NCBI RefSeq assembly: GCF_020141465.1
Contig: NZ_JAHSPD010000001.1
Span: 558,001 to 622,000, forward strand
DNA from: Roseovarius carneus
GTDB lineage: Bacteria; Pseudomonadota; Alphaproteobacteria; Rhodobacterales; Rhodobacteraceae
Reading direction: 5' to 3'
Length of the DNA stretch: 64,000 nucleotides
Shown: in pieces, positions 28,699-37,394 of the stretch
Numbering within the stretch: the first letter of the stretch is position 1
Layout of the letters: every line of letters starts with the position of its first letter
Translations under genes and position numbers: made by a program
Notes under the pieces: model-generated
What the model was told of the DNA's origin: nothing
The model's input: only the letters and a program-made list of their open reading frames with translations
Database searches by the model: none

Positions 28699-29106
28699 GC
28701 GGACATTTTGTCCCTCACTCTGCCAGAAGCGCAGTCAAAAGTGGACTTTTTGACCTTCTGCGACGCCGCATAAATCACTCAACATACTGATATTAAATAA
28801 CTTTATTGACAGATTCGATCACTCCGCCTAGCGTCAGACCTCACAGGCCAATTGCGATCTGTCGTGTGGGCTCCATGGCGCACCAGCCAAGGAGACCGCG
28901 CCAATCTGGGGGGATTAAGGAGCGCTCGCAAAAACGCCTGGCTGCGAATTTACCCGCGCACCCAAGCAAGCGCCCATTTTGCGTTTGTGCCTGATCGCAC
29001 CGCAGCGCGATCTATCCGTTGTTGTCCTAAGCGCCCGCACGAACGGGTCACCCGACATCGTCTGCGGCAAGGCCACAGAACCAATTTAACTGGGAGGAGA
29101 CCACAT
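28699..29106 (+). promoter_or_regulatory. Intergenic region with palindromes and a candidate promoter for the HAAT operon
   Basis: These 408 bases hold no credible gene. GGACATTTTGTCC (28701-28713) is a perfect palindrome with 5-bp arms. GTCAAAA/TTTTGAC (28734-28740 with 28748-28754) is a second inverted repeat. A sigma-70-like promoter TTGACA (28806-28811), 17-base spacer and TAGCGT (28829-28834) follows. The binding-protein gene has GGGAGGAG before its ATG at 29107. Because the sensor-regulator pair lies just upstream, the palindromes are candidate operators. Confidence 0.45.
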
Positions 29107-30453
29107 ATGTTTAAATACCTACTCAACACATCACTGGTGACCGCTGTGGCAACGATCGCCGCGCTATCCACCACGGCATTGCCCGACAGGGCAGTCGCCC
29201 AAGAGACACAGTATTTCCCAATCGCCAGCAGTCGGGTCGGGCCCTATTCCGCAATGGGCACCGGCTATTACGGCGCGCAGATAGACTACATCAACTACGT
29301 CAACATGAATGGTGGCGTGAACGGTGTGATGCTGACGTGGCAGGAATGCGAGACGGAATACAACGCGGTTAAAACTGTCGAATGTTATCAGCGCCTCTTG
29401 GAAAAAGACGGTCAGAAGATGGTGGTGTTCGATACGTTGGGCACGCCCGGCGCCTATGCGGTGATCAACCGGATGGCCGAGGATGAAGTGGTTCTTGCGC
29501 AATATGGCTATGGGCGCACGGATGCGGCCGATGGCCGGGTCTGGCCTTGGGTCTTCAATGCGGCGGGGCATTACTGGTCCCAGATCGCCGTGAAGATGCG
29601 GTTCATGGCCGAGCAAGAGGGCGGTGTTGAAAACATGGCTGGCAAGAAGATCGTGCACATGCATATCGACAGTGCCTTTGGCCGCGAACCCCTGCCCGCG
29701 ATGCGCGCCATTGCCGAGGAATGGGGCGTTGATCTGGTCGAGATTTCCATCCCGCCCCCCGGTCTTGAGCAGCAGTCGCAGTGGCTTCAGGTCCGCCGCG
29801 AACAGCCCGATTGGGTCACCTTCTGGGGTGCCGGATCGGGCATGAACTCCACCGGCATGACCAATGCCGCCCGGGTCGCCTTCCCGCGAGAGCGTTTGAT
29901 CTATGTGACCTTTGGAGCCGCCGAAGAGGATATGTATCCCGCAGGCGATTCCGCCACCGGAACTTATGCGATGGCGAATGTTCTGCCGGGGATGGAATTC
30001 CCGCTGGTCGCCTCCATCAAAGAGCAGGTCTATGGCGCGGGCGAGGGCAATCTGGCGGATGAGAGCCGCGTTGGCTCCGTCTACTGGAACCGGGGCCTTG
30101 GGGCTGCGGTCATGTGGATTGAGGCGCTGAAAAACGCGCAGGAGATGCATGACAAGGTGGGCCAAGCCGTCACCGGTGCTGAATTCCGCGCAGGCTATGA
30201 AGCGCTCGATATGTCGGAAGCGCGGCTCGAAGAGATCGGGATCAAAGGCATGATCGCCCCGTTTGCCCTCTCGTGTGAAAACCACGAAGGCGCGGATGGA
30301 CGCTTTGCCATGATGCAGTGGGACGGGACGAAATTTGTCCAAGTGACTGATTGGGAAGCTCCGCTCGATCCGGCCTATATCCGTGGGCTGGTTGAGGAAT
30401 CTGCGGCGAAGTTTGCCGCCGACAACGGCCTCACCCCACGAGAGTGTTCCTAA
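29107..30453 (+). CDS. HAAT-family (branched-chain amino acid type) substrate-binding protein
   Basis: Periplasmic type I binding protein, 448 residues. The signal peptide MFKYLLNTSLVTAVATIAALSTTALPDRAVAQ is followed by ETQYFPIASSRVGPYSAMGTGYYGAQIDYINYVN, then GVMLTWQECETEY. A Leu/Ile/Val or urea transporter-type fold is indicated, but relatives bind amides, aromatic acids and other small molecules, so the ligand is open. ATG 29107 has a strong GGGAGGAG ribosome site; the frame extends 255 bases further up without similarity. It heads a five-gene transporter operon. Confidence 0.9.
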   Translation: MFKYLLNTSLVTAVATIAALSTTALPDRAVAQETQYFPIASSRVGPYSAMGTGYYGAQIDYINYVNMNGGVNGVMLTWQECETEYNAVKTVECYQRLLEKDGQKMVVFDTLGTPGAYAVINRMAEDEVVLAQYGYGRTDAADGRVWPWVFNAAGHYWSQIAVKMRFMAEQEGGVENMAGKKIVHMHIDSAFGREPLPAMRAIAEEWGVDLVEISIPPPGLEQQSQWLQVRREQPDWVTFWGAGSGMNSTGMTNAARVAFPRERLIYVTFGAAEEDMYPAGDSATGTYAMANVLPGMEFPLVASIKEQVYGAGEGNLADESRVGSVYWNRGLGAAVMWIEALKNAQEMHDKVGQAVTGAEFRAGYEALDMSEARLEEIGIKGMIAPFALSCENHEGADGRFAMMQWDGTKFVQVTDWEAPLDPAYIRGLVEESAAKFAADNGLTPRECS

Positions 30454-30479
30454 CATCTCAACGACATGACCGACCGGAC

Positions 30480-30509
30480 GGGGGGCTGCATGCAAACGCG
30501 CAGCCACCC
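30480..30509 (+). terminator. Hairpin between binding-protein and LivF-like genes
   Basis: GGGGGGCTGC (30480-30489) and GCAGCCACCC (30500-30509) pair with one mismatch around a 10-base loop, 26 bases after the stop. There is no U-tract. Position and form match the hairpin in the peptide operon, suggesting mRNA stabilisation or attenuation to raise binding-protein levels. Confidence 0.55.
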
Positions 30510-30591
30510 GCCCAACTGCCCGCCCTTCGGCCCGCCCCAAACGGGTCCGGATGCGGGAGACAGATGTCCCGACATAAATGGCAAGAGTTTC

Positions 30592-31455
30592 ATGACAGCA
30601 GAGACAGACAACATTCTGAAGATCGACAGCATTGAGGTCATCTATGACAGCGTCATCGCGGCGGTGCATGATGTCTCGCTCACCGTTCCAAGGGGCAAGA
30701 TCGTGGCCCTGCTCGGCGGCAATGGCGCAGGCAAGAGCACTACGCTCAAGGCCGTGTCTACGATGCTGGCCGCCGAACGCGGTAAGGTCACGCGCGGCAA
30801 GATCACCTATGACGGCACGCCCGTGAAAAATCAGGAACCCTCAGAGATGGTTCGGCTCGGGATGGTACAGGTCCTTGAGGGGCGGCGCTGTTTTGGCCAC
30901 CTCACGGTTGAGGAAAACATCATCGCCGGGGCCTATTCGCGCAAACTCTCCAAGGCCGAAATGCGCAACGAGCTGGAAAAGATATATACGTATTTTCAGC
31001 GTCTGAGGGACCGCCGCACCAGTCAGGCCGGGTTCACCTCAGGTGGTGAGCAACAGATGGTGGCGGTGGCCCGCGCGATGATGGCCAAGCCCAAGATGCT
31101 CTTGCTGGATGAGCCCTCGATGGGCCTCGCACCACAGCTTGTGGCCGAGATTTTCAACATCGTGAACGAATTGAACCAGAAAGAGGGCGTGAGCATTCTT
31201 CTGGCCGAGCAAAACACCAATGTCGCCCTGCGCAATGCCGATTACGGCTACATCATCGAGACGGGCAAGGTGATGCTGGAAGGCACAGGGCAGAGCCTCC
31301 TGAACGACGACAAGGTCAAGGAACTCTACCTCGGCATCTCCAAGGAGGGCCGCAAGAACTTCCGCGATGTGCTGCGTCAGGAAAGCGCGGCACATCCCGA
31401 TCTTCATCATGATCACCCAGGTGCAAGCAGCCAGAAAGGGGGCGGACCCTCATGA
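30592..31455 (+). CDS. HAAT ABC transporter ATP-binding protein (LivF-like)
   Basis: ABC ATPase of 287 residues. It has Walker A GGNGAGKSTT, Q-loop VQVLEGRRCFGHLTVEEN (typical of LivF), signature TSGGEQQMVAVARA, Walker B MLLLDEPSMGLAP and AEQNTNV. The C-terminus is longer than in E. coli LivF and ends in a His-rich stretch (HPDLHHDHPG) that is poorly conserved in the family. I chose ATG 30592, with AAGAG just upstream; the frame is open to 30466, but the extra 42 residues are Pro-rich and unlike the family. It overlaps the LivG-like gene by four bases. Confidence 0.9.
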   Translation: MTAETDNILKIDSIEVIYDSVIAAVHDVSLTVPRGKIVALLGGNGAGKSTTLKAVSTMLAAERGKVTRGKITYDGTPVKNQEPSEMVRLGMVQVLEGRRCFGHLTVEENIIAGAYSRKLSKAEMRNELEKIYTYFQRLRDRRTSQAGFTSGGEQQMVAVARAMMAKPKMLLLDEPSMGLAPQLVAEIFNIVNELNQKEGVSILLAEQNTNVALRNADYGYIIETGKVMLEGTGQSLLNDDKVKELYLGISKEGRKNFRDVLRQESAAHPDLHHDHPGASSQKGGGPS

Positions 31456-32249
31456 CCATAGCGCGCAAATTTCCAATCGGTGATCCGATCCTTGAGGTGG
31501 AAAACATCTCGCTCAGCTTTGGTGGGGTCAAGGCCATCACCGACAGCTCCTTTGCGGTGCTCAAGCACGAGATCAAGGCGATCATCGGGCCCAATGGCGC
31601 GGGCAAAAGCTCCATGCTGAATTGCATCAACGGCATCTACAAACCGCAAGTTGGCACCATCGCCTTCAATGGTGAGGTGATGGACAAGATCAGCCCCAAC
31701 ATCATGGCCCGCAAAGGCATCTCCCGCACGTTCCAGAACCTCGCGCTCTTCAAGCGGATGTCGGTGCTGGACAATATTCTGGTGGGCCGCAAGCTGCACA
31801 TGACGTCCAATTTCCTTCAGGTGGCCTTCCAGACGCCAAAGGCGCGCCGAGAGGAGCGCGTGAACCGCGAGTATTGCGAAGAGATCGTGGAGTTTCTTGA
31901 GATCTCCCACATTCGCGACACGCCCGTGGGCAGGCTGCCCTACGGCTTGCAAAAGAAGGTCGAGCTTGGCCGCGCGCTGGCAACCGAAGCTGACGTGCTG
32001 CTGCTCGATGAGCCGATGGCGGGCATGAATGTGGAAGAAAAGCGCGAAATGTGCCGCTTCATCCTGAAGGTAAACGACGAATTCGGGACCACGATGGTTC
32101 TGATCGAACATGATATGGGGGTCGTGATGGACATATCCGACAATGTGGTCGTGCTCGACTATGGCAAGATCATCGCAGACGGAACGCCTGATGAGGTGCG
32201 CGCAAACCAAGCGGTCGTGGACGCCTATCTGGGGGTGGCCCATGACTGA
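31452..32249 (+). CDS. HAAT ABC transporter ATP-binding protein (LivG-like)
   Basis: ABC ATPase of 265 residues. It has Walker A GPNGAGKSS, the LivG-specific ISRTFQNLALFKRMSVLDNILVG, a signature replaced by LPYGLQKKVELGRAL (LPYG instead of LSGG, normal for this branch), Walker B VLLLDEPMAGMN and IEHDMGVVMD. It starts by ATGA overlap with the LivF-like gene and overlaps the permease gene by eight bases. Confidence 0.92.
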   Translation: MTIARKFPIGDPILEVENISLSFGGVKAITDSSFAVLKHEIKAIIGPNGAGKSSMLNCINGIYKPQVGTIAFNGEVMDKISPNIMARKGISRTFQNLALFKRMSVLDNILVGRKLHMTSNFLQVAFQTPKARREERVNREYCEEIVEFLEISHIRDTPVGRLPYGLQKKVELGRALATEADVLLLDEPMAGMNVEEKREMCRFILKVNDEFGTTMVLIEHDMGVVMDISDNVVVLDYGKIIADGTPDEVRANQAVVDAYLGVAHD

Positions 32250-33144
32250 GGTTCTTTTCTTCTTCGAGGTCGTTCTGGCCGGGCTTCTGGCGGGCACGAT
32301 GTATTCGCTCGTCGCTTTGGGTTTCGTGCTGATCTACAAGGCGTCGTCCACGTTCAACTTCGCGCAGGGTGCCATGGTGTTCTTTGCCGTGCTATCCTTC
32401 GTGGGCTTCATGGAGCTGGGCCTGTCGTTCACCGTGGCTTTCATCGTCACGATCATGCTGATGGTTCTGGTGGGGTATTCCACCCAGAAGCTCGTGATAC
32501 AGCCGCTGATGAACCAGAGCGAGGACACCGTCCTCATGGCCACAATCGGCCTCGGCTTCGTGCTTGAGGGGCTGGCGCAGGCGGTCTGGGGGGTGGAAGT
32601 CCGCCGCCTCGACCTCGGCATTGGCGATTTCCCGATCCAGTGGGTTGTCGATAGCACAGGTCTCTTCATCAGCGCGCTCGATCTGACCGCCGGTCTGGTC
32701 GCGGGTGTGCTCATTTTGGTGCTGGCGCTTCTCTTTCGCTACACTAAAATGGGTCTGGGCCTGCGCGCCGTGGCGGATGATCCGGGTGCTGCAAGCTCCA
32801 TCGGCATCCCGCTGAGCAACATCATGCTGTTGGTGTGGTCTGCGGCCGGGGTTGTGGCGCTTGTGGCCGGTATGCTCTGGGGCGCACGGGCGGGGGTGCA
32901 ATTCGCGCTTGTCGATCTGGCGCTCAAAGCCCTTCCTGTTCTGATCATCGGCGGCTTCTCGTCGATCCCCGGCGCCATCGTCGGCGGGCTTATCATCGGT
33001 TCGACCGAGAAGGTGCTTGAGGTCTATATCGGCCCGTATTTCGGCGGCGGTATCGAAGTCTGGGCGCCGTTCGTTCTGGCAATCATGTTCTTGCTGTGGA
33101 GGCCCGAGGGGCTCTTTGGCGAAAAAATCATCAGACGTGTGTGA
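32242..33144 (+). CDS. HAAT ABC transporter permease (LivH-like)
   Basis: Inner-membrane permease of 300 residues with about eight spans. LLAGTMYSLVALGFVLIYKASSTFNFAQGAMVFF is the LivH N-terminal hallmark. Another is YTKMGLGLRAVADDPGAASSIGIPLSNIMLLVWSAAG, the loop that contacts the ATPases. It ends in RPEGLFGEKIIRRV. ATG 32242 lies within the last codons of the LivG-like gene, consistent with coupling. Together with the LivM-like protein it forms the channel. Confidence 0.93.
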   Translation: MTEVLFFFEVVLAGLLAGTMYSLVALGFVLIYKASSTFNFAQGAMVFFAVLSFVGFMELGLSFTVAFIVTIMLMVLVGYSTQKLVIQPLMNQSEDTVLMATIGLGFVLEGLAQAVWGVEVRRLDLGIGDFPIQWVVDSTGLFISALDLTAGLVAGVLILVLALLFRYTKMGLGLRAVADDPGAASSIGIPLSNIMLLVWSAAGVVALVAGMLWGARAGVQFALVDLALKALPVLIIGGFSSIPGAIVGGLIIGSTEKVLEVYIGPYFGGGIEVWAPFVLAIMFLLWRPEGLFGEKIIRRV

Positions 33145-33153
33145 GGGGCGGAT

Positions 33154-34212
33154 ATGAAACAGAGAACTGAAATCATGGGCTATGCGCGGGGCGATTTCGT
33201 CAACTTCCTTGTGCTTATGGCACTGGGGTTTGCGGTGATCCCCATGCTCGTCTCATCGGGCTACTGGTATTCCTCGATCCTGATCCCGTGGCTCTGCCTC
33301 GCGCTCGCGGCGGTCGGGCAGCAGATCGTGATGGGCTATGCCGGGCAGCTTGCCCTTGGTGCGGCGGGCTTCATGGCGGCGGGCGCATTTGCCTGCTTCA
33401 ACCTGATCCTGCGGGTGCCCGACATCCCGTTCTTCGCGGCTCTGGGCCTCTCGGGCCTTGTGGCGGCGGCGTTCGGAGTACTCTTCGGTCTGCCCAGCCT
33501 CAGAGTGCGCGGCATATATCTGATGGTTGCCACTCTGGCGTCGCAGTTCTTTATCATCTGGATGATCGACAAGTTTGGCTGGTTCAAAAACTATGACACC
33601 TCCGGCATCATCACCGCTCAGGACATCGTCATTTTCGGGCGGACCTTCTCCTCACCTTTGGAGATGTATCTCATCGTCCTTGTGGTGACGACAGTGCTGA
33701 CGGTGCTCGCGGTGAACATGGCGCGCGGCGCCACGGGCCGGAATTGGATGGCGGTGCGCGATATGGATATCGCTGCGGAATCGATGGGGATCTCCCTCCT
33801 GCGGACCAAGCTACAGGCCTTCGCGATAAGCGCCTTTTACTGCGGCGTCGCGGGCGCCCTCTTTGCCTTCACCTACCTCAAATCAATGGAGCCGGTGGCC
33901 TTCGATATCAAACTCTCGTTTGACATCCTCTTCATGGTGATCTTGGGCGGGCTGGGCACAATCAGCGGAGCCTTCATCGGCGCGGCCTTCATCCTGCTCT
34001 TTCCGGTCGTTCTCAACACATTGGGCAATCAGCTCTTCCACGGCATGATCGACGCGACCATCATCTCGTCCATCGAGCTGGTCGTCTTCGGTGTGCTGAT
34101 CATCCTCTTCATGATCTACGAGCCCTTGGGCATGGCAAAGCTCTGGGAGAATTTGAAACAGAAGGTCAGATCGAAACCGGCAGCAGCGCAGGAAAAGCTG
34201 GCTGAACCGTAG
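33154..34212 (+). CDS. HAAT ABC transporter permease (LivM-like)
   Basis: Permease of 352 residues. WLCLALAAVGQQIVMGYAGQLALGAAGFMAAGAFA is the LivM signature, and RNWMAVRDMDIAAESMGISLLRTKLQAFAISAFYCGVAGAL is the coupling loop. The C-terminus ends in a charged tail (WENLKQKVRSKPAAAQEKLAEP). It starts nine bases after the LivH-like stop. Operon order SBP-F-G-H-M differs from E. coli livKHMGF. A hairpin follows 16 bases after the stop. Confidence 0.93.
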   Translation: MKQRTEIMGYARGDFVNFLVLMALGFAVIPMLVSSGYWYSSILIPWLCLALAAVGQQIVMGYAGQLALGAAGFMAAGAFACFNLILRVPDIPFFAALGLSGLVAAAFGVLFGLPSLRVRGIYLMVATLASQFFIIWMIDKFGWFKNYDTSGIITAQDIVIFGRTFSSPLEMYLIVLVVTTVLTVLAVNMARGATGRNWMAVRDMDIAAESMGISLLRTKLQAFAISAFYCGVAGALFAFTYLKSMEPVAFDIKLSFDILFMVILGGLGTISGAFIGAAFILLFPVVLNTLGNQLFHGMIDATIISSIELVVFGVLIILFMIYEPLGMAKLWENLKQKVRSKPAAAQEKLAEP

Positions 34213-34227
34213 GGTCTCAAAACCAGG

Positions 34228-34255
34228 CTGACAGCTTTGATCTTAACGCTGTCAG
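34228..34255 (+). terminator. Hairpin after the HAAT transporter operon
   Basis: CTGACAGC (34228-34235) and GCTGTCAG (34248-34255) pair perfectly around a 12-base loop, with a further G-C pair beyond a G-U. It lies 16 bases after the LivM-like stop. No strong U-tract follows, so termination may be partial or Rho-assisted. Confidence 0.5.
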
Positions 34256-34315
34256 TCGGTAGGGCTTTGGGGGCCAAAGGGCCTTAAAGTGGGCAAGGCT
34301 ATGTCGCCTCCGGCG

Positions 34316-34338
34316 GGAGTATTTTGGCTAAGAAGAAG
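34316..34338 (-). repeat. Dispersed intergenic motif, copy 1
   Basis: Read on the minus strand this copy is CTTCTTCTTAGCCAAAATAC followed by TCC. It matches the pattern C-T-rich / TTGG or TAGC / AAATAC seen at six other intergenic sites in the window. It lies between the HAAT operon and gabD. Confidence 0.5.
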
Positions 34339-34428
34339 GGCACGGAAGGCGGACCCTCTTGGGGGCTGGACAAGGCGCGGACAAGGTGGTCTTTGCTCAC
34401 CCAACACCAATAGCGGAAGGACCATGCC

Positions 34429-35898
34429 ATGCGCACCACCGATCTCAAATCCCTGTTGAAAGATCCCAGCCTGCTGGCCGAGAAAGCCTATGTGAACGGC
34501 GAATGGGTGTCGGGGGATAGCACCTTTGAAGTGAAGAACCCGGCGCGTGGCGATGTGATCGCCAATGTGGCGGACCTGAGCCGGGCGCAGGTGGCGGACG
34601 CCGTGGCCGCAGCAGAGGTGGCGCAAAAAGAGTGGGCAAAGTGGACCGGCAAGGAGCGTGCCGCAGTGCTGCGCAAGTGGTTCGATCTGATGATGGAGAA
34701 CCAAGACGATCTGGGCATCATTCTGACGGCCGAGCAGGGCAAGCCGCTGGCCGAGGCCAAGGGCGAGATTGCCTACGGTGCATCGTTCATCGAGTTTTTC
34801 GGCGAGGAGGCCAAACGCAATTACGGTGAAACCATTCCCGGCCACCAGCGCGACAAGCGTATCACAGTGATCAAGCAACCCATCGGTGTGGCGGCCTCCA
34901 TCACGCCGTGGAATTTCCCCAACGCGATGATCACCCGCAAGGCCGCACCCGCGCTGGCGGCGGGCTGTGCCTTTATCGGCCGGCCCGCTGCGGAAACGCC
35001 CCTGTCGGCCACCGTCATGGCCGTTTTGGCCGAGCGCGCGGGCATTCCCAAGGGCGTGTTCAACATCGTCACCTCCTCGCGCAGCTCAGAGGTCGGAAAA
35101 GAGTTCTGCGAGAACCCTGCCGTGCGCAAGCTGACCTTCACCGGCTCCACCGAGGTGGGGCGCATCCTGCTGCGCCAGGCCGCGGATCAGGTGATGAAAT
35201 GCTCCATGGAGCTGGGCGGGAACGCGCCGTTTATTGTCTTTGACGATGCCGATCTCGATGCGGCGGTCGAGGGTGCGATCCTGTGTAAGTTCCGCAATAA
35301 CGGCCAGACCTGTGTGTGTGCCAACCGGATTTACGTACAGGCCGGGGTCTATGACGCCTTTGCCGCCAAGCTGACAGAAGCGGTGAAAAAGCTCAAGATC
35401 GGCGACGGTATGGAGGAAGGCGTCACACTCGGCCCGCTGATCAACGCCGATGCGATCACCAAGGTTCAGGAACACGTGGCAGACGCTAAGGCCAAGGGCG
35501 CCCAAATCGTCATGGGCGGCGGCGATCCGGTGCAGGGCGAAGGTTTCTTCTTGCCCCCCACCATTCTTACAGGCGTCACTCAAGACATGATGGTCAGCCA
35601 GGATGAGACTTTTGGCCCGCTCGCCCCGCTTTTCAAATTCGAGGATGAGGATGACGTGATCGCCATGGCCAATGACACGATCTTCGGCCTTGCCAGCTAC
35701 TTCTACGCCAAGGATCTCAGCCGCGTCTACAAGGTGGCTGAGGCGCTGGAATACGGCATCGTTGGCGTGAATACCGGCATCATCTCGACCGAGCTTGCGC
35801 CCTTTGGTGGCGTGAAGCAATCCGGGCTGGGCCGCGAAGGCAGCCATCACGGCATGGATGACTTCCAAGAGATGAAATACATCTGCATGTCCGTCTGA
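34429..35898 (+). CDS. gabD: NAD(P)-dependent succinate-semialdehyde dehydrogenase
   Basis: Aldehyde dehydrogenase superfamily, 489 residues. KAYVNGEWVSGDSTFEVKNPA, TAEQGKPLAEAKGEI, TPWNFPNAMITRK, FTGSTEVGRILL, catalytic Glu in MELGGNAPFIVFDDADLD and catalytic Cys in NNGQTCVCANR are all typical of GabD. It oxidises succinate semialdehyde to succinate, completing GABA breakdown. Glutarate-semialdehyde dehydrogenase (DavD) is the main alternative. A good ribosome site (GGAAGGA) precedes the ATG. No GABA transaminase gene is adjacent. A strong terminator follows. Confidence 0.92.
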   Translation: MRTTDLKSLLKDPSLLAEKAYVNGEWVSGDSTFEVKNPARGDVIANVADLSRAQVADAVAAAEVAQKEWAKWTGKERAAVLRKWFDLMMENQDDLGIILTAEQGKPLAEAKGEIAYGASFIEFFGEEAKRNYGETIPGHQRDKRITVIKQPIGVAASITPWNFPNAMITRKAAPALAAGCAFIGRPAAETPLSATVMAVLAERAGIPKGVFNIVTSSRSSEVGKEFCENPAVRKLTFTGSTEVGRILLRQAADQVMKCSMELGGNAPFIVFDDADLDAAVEGAILCKFRNNGQTCVCANRIYVQAGVYDAFAAKLTEAVKKLKIGDGMEEGVTLGPLINADAITKVQEHVADAKAKGAQIVMGGGDPVQGEGFFLPPTILTGVTQDMMVSQDETFGPLAPLFKFEDEDDVIAMANDTIFGLASYFYAKDLSRVYKVAEALEYGIVGVNTGIISTELAPFGGVKQSGLGREGSHHGMDDFQEMKYICMSV

Positions 35899-35905
35899 AA
35901 CCAAA

Positions 35906-35936
35906 AGAGCGCGCCACGGCATAAATGGCGCGCTCT
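35906..35936 (+). terminator. Intrinsic terminator after gabD
   Basis: AGAGCGCGCCA (35906-35916) and TGGCGCGCTCT (35926-35936) form a perfect 11-bp stem with a 9-base loop, eight bases after the stop. A T-rich tract (CTTTTTCTT) follows at 35942, itself part of a dispersed motif copy. It could also serve the convergent Hsp20 gene. Confidence 0.8.
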
Positions 35937-35941
35937 CCCTG

Positions 35942-35966
35942 CTTTTTCTTGGTCTAAATACCCAAA
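35942..35966 (+). repeat. Dispersed intergenic motif, copy 2
   Basis: CTTTTTCTTGGTCTAAATAC followed by CCAAA, immediately downstream of the gabD terminator and before the convergent Hsp20 gene end. It is one of the best-matching copies of the seven-site family. Confidence 0.55.
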
Positions 35967-35995
35967 TCCACCGACCAATGCCGGGTGGCCAGAGG

Positions 35996-36451
35996 TCAGT
36001 TCACCGCCTGCCCTTCGACAACATCCGTACCTTTTCCAATCTCAATCCGGCGGGGTTTGAGCGCCTCGGGCACTTCGCGCGCCAGATCGATATGCAGCAT
36101 CCCGTCCGCATGGGCCGCACCCGTAACCCGGACATGATCGGCCAGTTGGAAACGACGCTCAAACGCGCGAGTCGCAATGCCGCGATGCAGGAAGGTGCGG
36201 GCGCTCGCGTCTTCACTCTTGCGTGCCGAGACATAAAGCGCGCCGTCTTTCACCTCGACCGACAGATCATCCTCGGCAAAGCCTGCCACAGCGATCGAGA
36301 TGCGGTACGCATCATCAGCGGTTTTCTCAATATTGTATGGGGGGTACGTAGGCTGTGTGACGTCTGTGGACGCAACACGGTCCAGCATATCTGCAATTTG
36401 GTCAAAGCCGACAGTGGCCCGGTAAAGCGGGGCCAGATCAAAGTTTCGCAT
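35996..36451 (-). CDS. Hsp20/IbpA-type small heat-shock protein
   Basis: A 151-residue ATP-independent holdase chaperone. MRNFDLAPLYRATVGFDQIADMLD is the IbpA N-terminus, and the alpha-crystallin domain runs from YPPYNIEKTADDAYRISIAVAGF to DLAREVPEALKPRRIEI. It binds unfolding proteins during heat or other stress in the cytoplasm. The ATG at 36451 has GGAGG 7 bases upstream; the frame extends further without similarity. Heat-shock control is expected, but I found no convincing ROSE-type thermometer or sigma-32 box in the 139 bases upstream. Confidence 0.93.
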   Translation of the reverse strand: MRNFDLAPLYRATVGFDQIADMLDRVASTDVTQPTYPPYNIEKTADDAYRISIAVAGFAEDDLSVEVKDGALYVSARKSEDASARTFLHRGIATRAFERRFQLADHVRVTGAAHADGMLHIDLAREVPEALKPRRIEIGKGTDVVEGQAVN

Positions 36452-36590
36452 GGGATATCCTCCGTTGAGCGATTCCGTTTTGATGTGCCTTCCCATAGGG
36501 GACAGGCGCCGAAGCGGACCCGTTCTGTGGCATCCGCTGAACAATAATTGGGAAAGGTTATGGGTGGTTTCAAGACCTTCGCGCCCGGCC

Positions 36591-37394
36591 TCAGGGTTTG
36601 GCGAATTTTGCACCCGACGCGCCGCCGCCCTGCCCGACTTTCACGCGTCTGGGGGTGGCGACGGCGGGCCCAGCCTCGCGGCGCAGCTGCGCTTTGAGGT
36701 CCTCCACCAGATCCGGGAGGGCCATGCCGTAGGCAATCGGAGCGCCGTCTGATGTACCGCCGCTGCTGATCACCGAGACGATGCGCGCACGGCCATGCTC
36801 GCCCGTGAACACAGGCGCGCCGGAGGAGCCAAATGTCACGTCACAATCAAGCGCCAGAAGCCCCTGCCCCGCTGCCGTCACGCCGCAGGCGCGTTGCCAT
36901 GACAGCGCCGCCTCGCGCCCGCGCCCGTAGGACACCACGCTGACCTTTTGGCCCGCCCGGCCTTCGCCCGCCAAAACGAACGGCGCGGCTACCGCGCTCG
37001 GGATCGGGGCCGCAAGCTTCAAAAGTGTGGTATCGTGCCGGATCATCTCGGCGCTCAGCGCATAGCCCGGCACATAGCCCGGATGCGCCGCAACCTGCGC
37101 CACACCGCTTTGCGAAATGAACGTGCCGTCGCGCAGGCCCGCACTAAAGGTGATCGCCTCAGGCGCCACGGCCTGGTTCATGCGGTCATAGACACAATGC
37201 GCCGCTGTGAGCACCAGATCAGGCGCAATCAGCGTCCCGGTACAAAAGCTCCCCGAGCCGATATCAATGCGGCCCACGGCCTCCCATCCAAAGAGATCCT
37301 CACGATCCGTCAGGCGGATCAGGCTGCTGCCCGCCCCCACAGGTGCAGCAAGGCCAACCGCCAGTGCAGCCGCGATCCAGAGACGCCCCCTCAT
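36591..37394 (-). CDS. Secreted trypsin-like serine protease (S1), paralog B
   Basis: A 267-residue protein with signal peptide MRGRLWIAAALAVGLAAPVGAG and an S1 chymotrypsin-fold domain. The catalytic His is in VLTAAHC, Asp in RHDTTLLKL and Ser in TFGSSGAPVF. GSSGAP replaces the trypsin GDSGGP, as in glutamyl-endopeptidase-like bacterial relatives. The C-terminal extension ends in GAKFAKP, identical to the end of the paralog encoded upstream. It is probably periplasmic or exported. Its start overlaps the upstream paralog stop by four bases, so both are co-translated. Confidence 0.88.
   Translation of the reverse strand: MRGRLWIAAALAVGLAAPVGAGSSLIRLTDREDLFGWEAVGRIDIGSGSFCTGTLIAPDLVLTAAHCVYDRMNQAVAPEAITFSAGLRDGTFISQSGVAQVAAHPGYVPGYALSAEMIRHDTTLLKLAAPIPSAVAAPFVLAGEGRAGQKVSVVSYGRGREAALSWQRACGVTAAGQGLLALDCDVTFGSSGAPVFTGEHGRARIVSVISSGGTSDGAPIAYGMALPDLVEDLKAQLRREAGPAVATPRRVKVGQGGGASGAKFAKP

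Noticed and set aside
36452..36590. ROSE-type RNA thermometer upstream of the Hsp20 gene
   Set aside because: The GGAGG is near GGATATCC and TCCC/GGGA pairs, but I could not build a stem masking the ribosome site with the usual ROSE layout.
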